DNA of 7,416 nucleotides from Deltaproteobacteria bacterium (GTDB lineage: Bacteria > Desulfobacterota > Desulfarculia > Desulfarculales > Desulfarculaceae): the NCBI GenBank assembly GCA_020444165.1, contig JAHLLK010000135.1, forward strand, positions 1 to 7,416. Reading direction: 5' to 3'. Made by a program: the position numbers and the translations under genes. A model generated the notes under the pieces. It was not told the DNA's origin and ran no database searches. It worked only from the letters and a program-made list of their open reading frames with translations. The number at the start of each line of letters is the position of its first letter. Position 1 is the first letter of the stretch. Positions 6,354-7,416 of the stretch are shown here, in pieces.

Positions 6354-6382
6354 GTTATAAGACCCGCTTCCAGTTTGGGCAA
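6354..6382 (-). promoter_or_regulatory. Predicted sigma70-type promoter of the lipoprotein-gsp operon
   Basis: On the minus strand TTGCCC (6382-6377, 4/6 to consensus) and TATAAC (6359-6354, 5/6) are separated by exactly 17 nt. Transcription would start near 6347, giving a leader of only about 14 nt that is essentially the Shine-Dalgarno AAGGAGG (6345-6339). It is the best promoter-like match upstream of this operon, though the very short leader is a caution. Confidence 0.6.
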
Positions 6383-6400
6383 GTGATTGAAGGATTAAGA

Positions 6401-6451
6401 TATTTCTTCTCACCTCGATTCATTTCCCCAAGAAATAAAGCTTAGGGGAAA
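6401..6451. promoter_or_regulatory. AT-rich inverted repeats between the divergent promoters
   Basis: Two overlapping inverted repeats lie in the only AT-rich DNA of the window. TATTTCTT (6401-6408) mirrors AAGAAATA (6430-6437). TTTCCCCAAG (6423-6432) mirrors CTT-A-GGGGAAA (6441-6451) with one bulged A and an 8-nt loop. They share AAG, so only one could form as a hairpin. Because they lie upstream of both predicted promoters, a DNA-binding site for a regulator is more likely than an RNA structure. No specific regulator is recognised. Confidence 0.35.
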
Positions 6452-6511
6452 AACTGCAAAAAGAAAAGACCGGGTTTCGCCCCCCCTGGCGCCGGCATGC
6501 TCCCGGGCCAG

Positions 6512-6540
6512 TTGACCGGCCGCCCGGCCATCCTTATACT
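6512..6540 (+). promoter_or_regulatory. Predicted sigma70-type promoter of the prepilin peptidase gene
   Basis: TTGACC (6512-6517, 5/6) and TATACT (6535-6540, 5/6) are separated by exactly 17 nt. The start site would be near 6547, about 41 nt before the leader ORF. A short inverted repeat, CCGGGC (6503-6508) and GCCCGG (6522-6527), brackets the -35 box and might be an operator, but in GC-rich DNA it could be chance. Confidence 0.7.
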
Positions 6541-6587
6541 AACTATTTAAATCATCTGACCTTAACCGGACCACCAGCCGGAGGCCC

Positions 6588-6632
6588 ATGCCACCAAAAC
6601 TCCCCCTTTTCTCCCCCGGATTGCCCCTTTGA
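6588..6632 (+). CDS. Possible 14-codon leader ORF coupled to the prepilin peptidase
   Basis: ATG at 6588 follows GGAGG (6580-6584) with a short 3-nt spacer and encodes MPPKLPLFSPGLPL, ending in TGA at 6630-6632. That stop overlaps the TTG start of the peptidase (TTGA), an arrangement typical of translational coupling. The peptidase start itself has no Shine-Dalgarno. Alternatives: a chance ORF, or the true N-terminus of the peptidase joined by a frameshift or sequence error; the peptidase N-terminus looks complete without it. Confidence 0.4.
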   Translation: MPPKLPLFSPGLPL

Positions 6633-7414
6633 TCCCGGATTTCACTTGGCCCGCGGCGGCTTGGGGAGGGGGCTTGGGCTTGGCCGTAGGCAGTTTTCTT
6701 AATGTTTTGATAGCCGGATTCGCAGAAGGGCCCGGCATCTGGCGGGCCCGCTCCGCCTGCCCGGCCTGCGGCCACCGGCTCGGCGCCTGGGAGCTTATCC
6801 CGGTGGTGAGCTATTTTTTGCTGCGGGGCCGCTGCCACCACTGTGGCGGGGCCATAAGCTCCCGCTATCTCTGGGTGGAGCTGGCCGGGGGGCTGTTGGG
6901 GGCGGCCAGCCTGGGCCTCTGGGGCGTAAGTCTCTTGGGTTTCACCCGTCTATGGCTGTTGGCGGCCCTGTTCACCGTGGCCGTGGTGGACGCCCGCCAG
7001 GGTCAGGTGCCTGACCTGGTGACCTGGCCCACCGCCCTGGGGGGGGTAGCCCTGGCCGCCTGGCTCCCCCTGGAGAGCCCGCTGACCGCCCTGGCCCAGA
7101 CGGCCCTGGCCGGCGGGGGGTTGTTCCTGGTGGCCTGGACCTATGAGACGCTCCGGGGCCGGGAAGGGCTGGGCCTGGGTGACGTGAAAATCATAGCCAT
7201 GCTGGGCGCCCACCTGGGTTGGACCGGAGCGGCGGTGGCCCTATTCGCGGCGGCGGTCAGCGGCGTGGTATTCTATACTGGATGCCTGGTGGCCGGCCGC
7301 ATGAGCTATAGCCAGCGGGTGCCCTTCGGGCCCTTCCTGGCCGCCGGCGGCGCCCTCGCAGTTTTTGTCGCCCCCTGGTGGCCAGCCTGGCCGGGGGCCT
7401 GGCCCGGACCTTGA
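6629..7414 (+). CDS. gspO: Prepilin peptidase / N-methyltransferase (GspO/PilD, A24 family)
   Basis: This inner-membrane aspartic protease cleaves prepilin leaders after Gly and methylates the new N-terminal Phe; its substrates here would be GspG, H, I and J. The 261-aa product has the N-terminal GLAVGSFLNVLI signature (16-27). The zinc-binding methylase domain follows, with CPAC (44-47), LIPVVSY (56-62), CHHC (69-72) and SSRYLWVELAGG (77-88). The peptidase core contains the catalytic aspartates Asp121 in VVDARQGQVPD and Asp185 in GLGLGDVK. The C-terminal VPFGPFLAAG (231-240) is also conserved. Several hydrophobic membrane segments span the rest; length is typical. The start is TTG 6629, the only usual start codon in frame close upstream; it overlaps the stop of a 14-codon ORF. 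It is divergent from the gsp operon with its own promoter and ends in TGA two nt before the window edge. PilD serving both T2SS and type IV pili is equally possible. Confidence 0.93.
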   Translation: MIPDFTWPAAAWGGGLGLAVGSFLNVLIAGFAEGPGIWRARSACPACGHRLGAWELIPVVSYFLLRGRCHHCGGAISSRYLWVELAGGLLGAASLGLWGVSLLGFTRLWLLAALFTVAVVDARQGQVPDLVTWPTALGGVALAAWLPLESPLTALAQTALAGGGLFLVAWTYETLRGREGLGLGDVKIIAMLGAHLGWTGAAVALFAAAVSGVVFYTGCLVAGRMSYSQRVPFGPFLAAGGALAVFVAPWWPAWPGAWPGP

Positions 7415-7416
7415 GA

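Noticed and set aside
6449..6473. Sigma54 (-24/-12) promoter for the gsp operon on the minus strand
   Set aside because: The GG and GC elements in GGTCTTTTCTTTTTGC are 12 nt apart, not the required 10.

Overview
The window is GC-rich and looks like it comes from a diderm (Gram-negative-type) bacterium. It is dominated by a type II secretion system (T2SS) operon on the minus strand, with a prepilin peptidase gene divergent from it on the plus strand. The gene content and the intergenic hairpins fit a Desulfobacterota-like (deltaproteobacterial) genome, but that taxonomic guess is weak and rests on recollection rather than a search.

Layout from right to left, following minus-strand transcription: a plausible sigma70-type promoter (6354-6382) leads into a small Ig-like, PT-tailed putative lipoprotein (5890-6333). 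It is followed, 7 nt after its stop, by gspE (ATPase, 4113-5882), then gspF (inner-membrane platform, 2999-4099), gspG (major pseudopilin, 2500-2979), and the minor pseudopilins gspH (1914-2438), gspI (1184-1774) and gspJ (414 to about 1232). gspK, gspL, gspM, gspC and gspD are not in the window. A tandem array of 132-bp, ~86% GC units (1-410) starts 3 nt beyond the gspJ stop and reaches the left edge. On the plus strand a second promoter (6512-6540) precedes a 14-codon leader ORF (6588-6632). Its stop overlaps the TTG start of the prepilin peptidase/N-methylase gene (6629-7414).

Functionally the set is coherent. The peptidase cleaves and N-methylates the GspG/H/I/J leaders. GspE powers assembly and GspF is the platform. 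GspG polymerises into the pseudopilus, with H/I/J at the tip. All core enzymes keep their signature residues.

The unusual material lies between and at the edges of the genes. It comprises the 132-bp tandem array, two very GC-rich palindromic islands that supply abnormally long leaders to GspH and GspJ (GspJ has no conventional start near its prepilin motif), a two-hairpin element between gspH and gspI, and the TTGA-coupled mini-ORF before the peptidase. I found no clear new enzymatic system; the most unusual signal is GC-rich repeat or palindrome DNA at the gspG/H, gspI/J and gspJ/downstream junctions.
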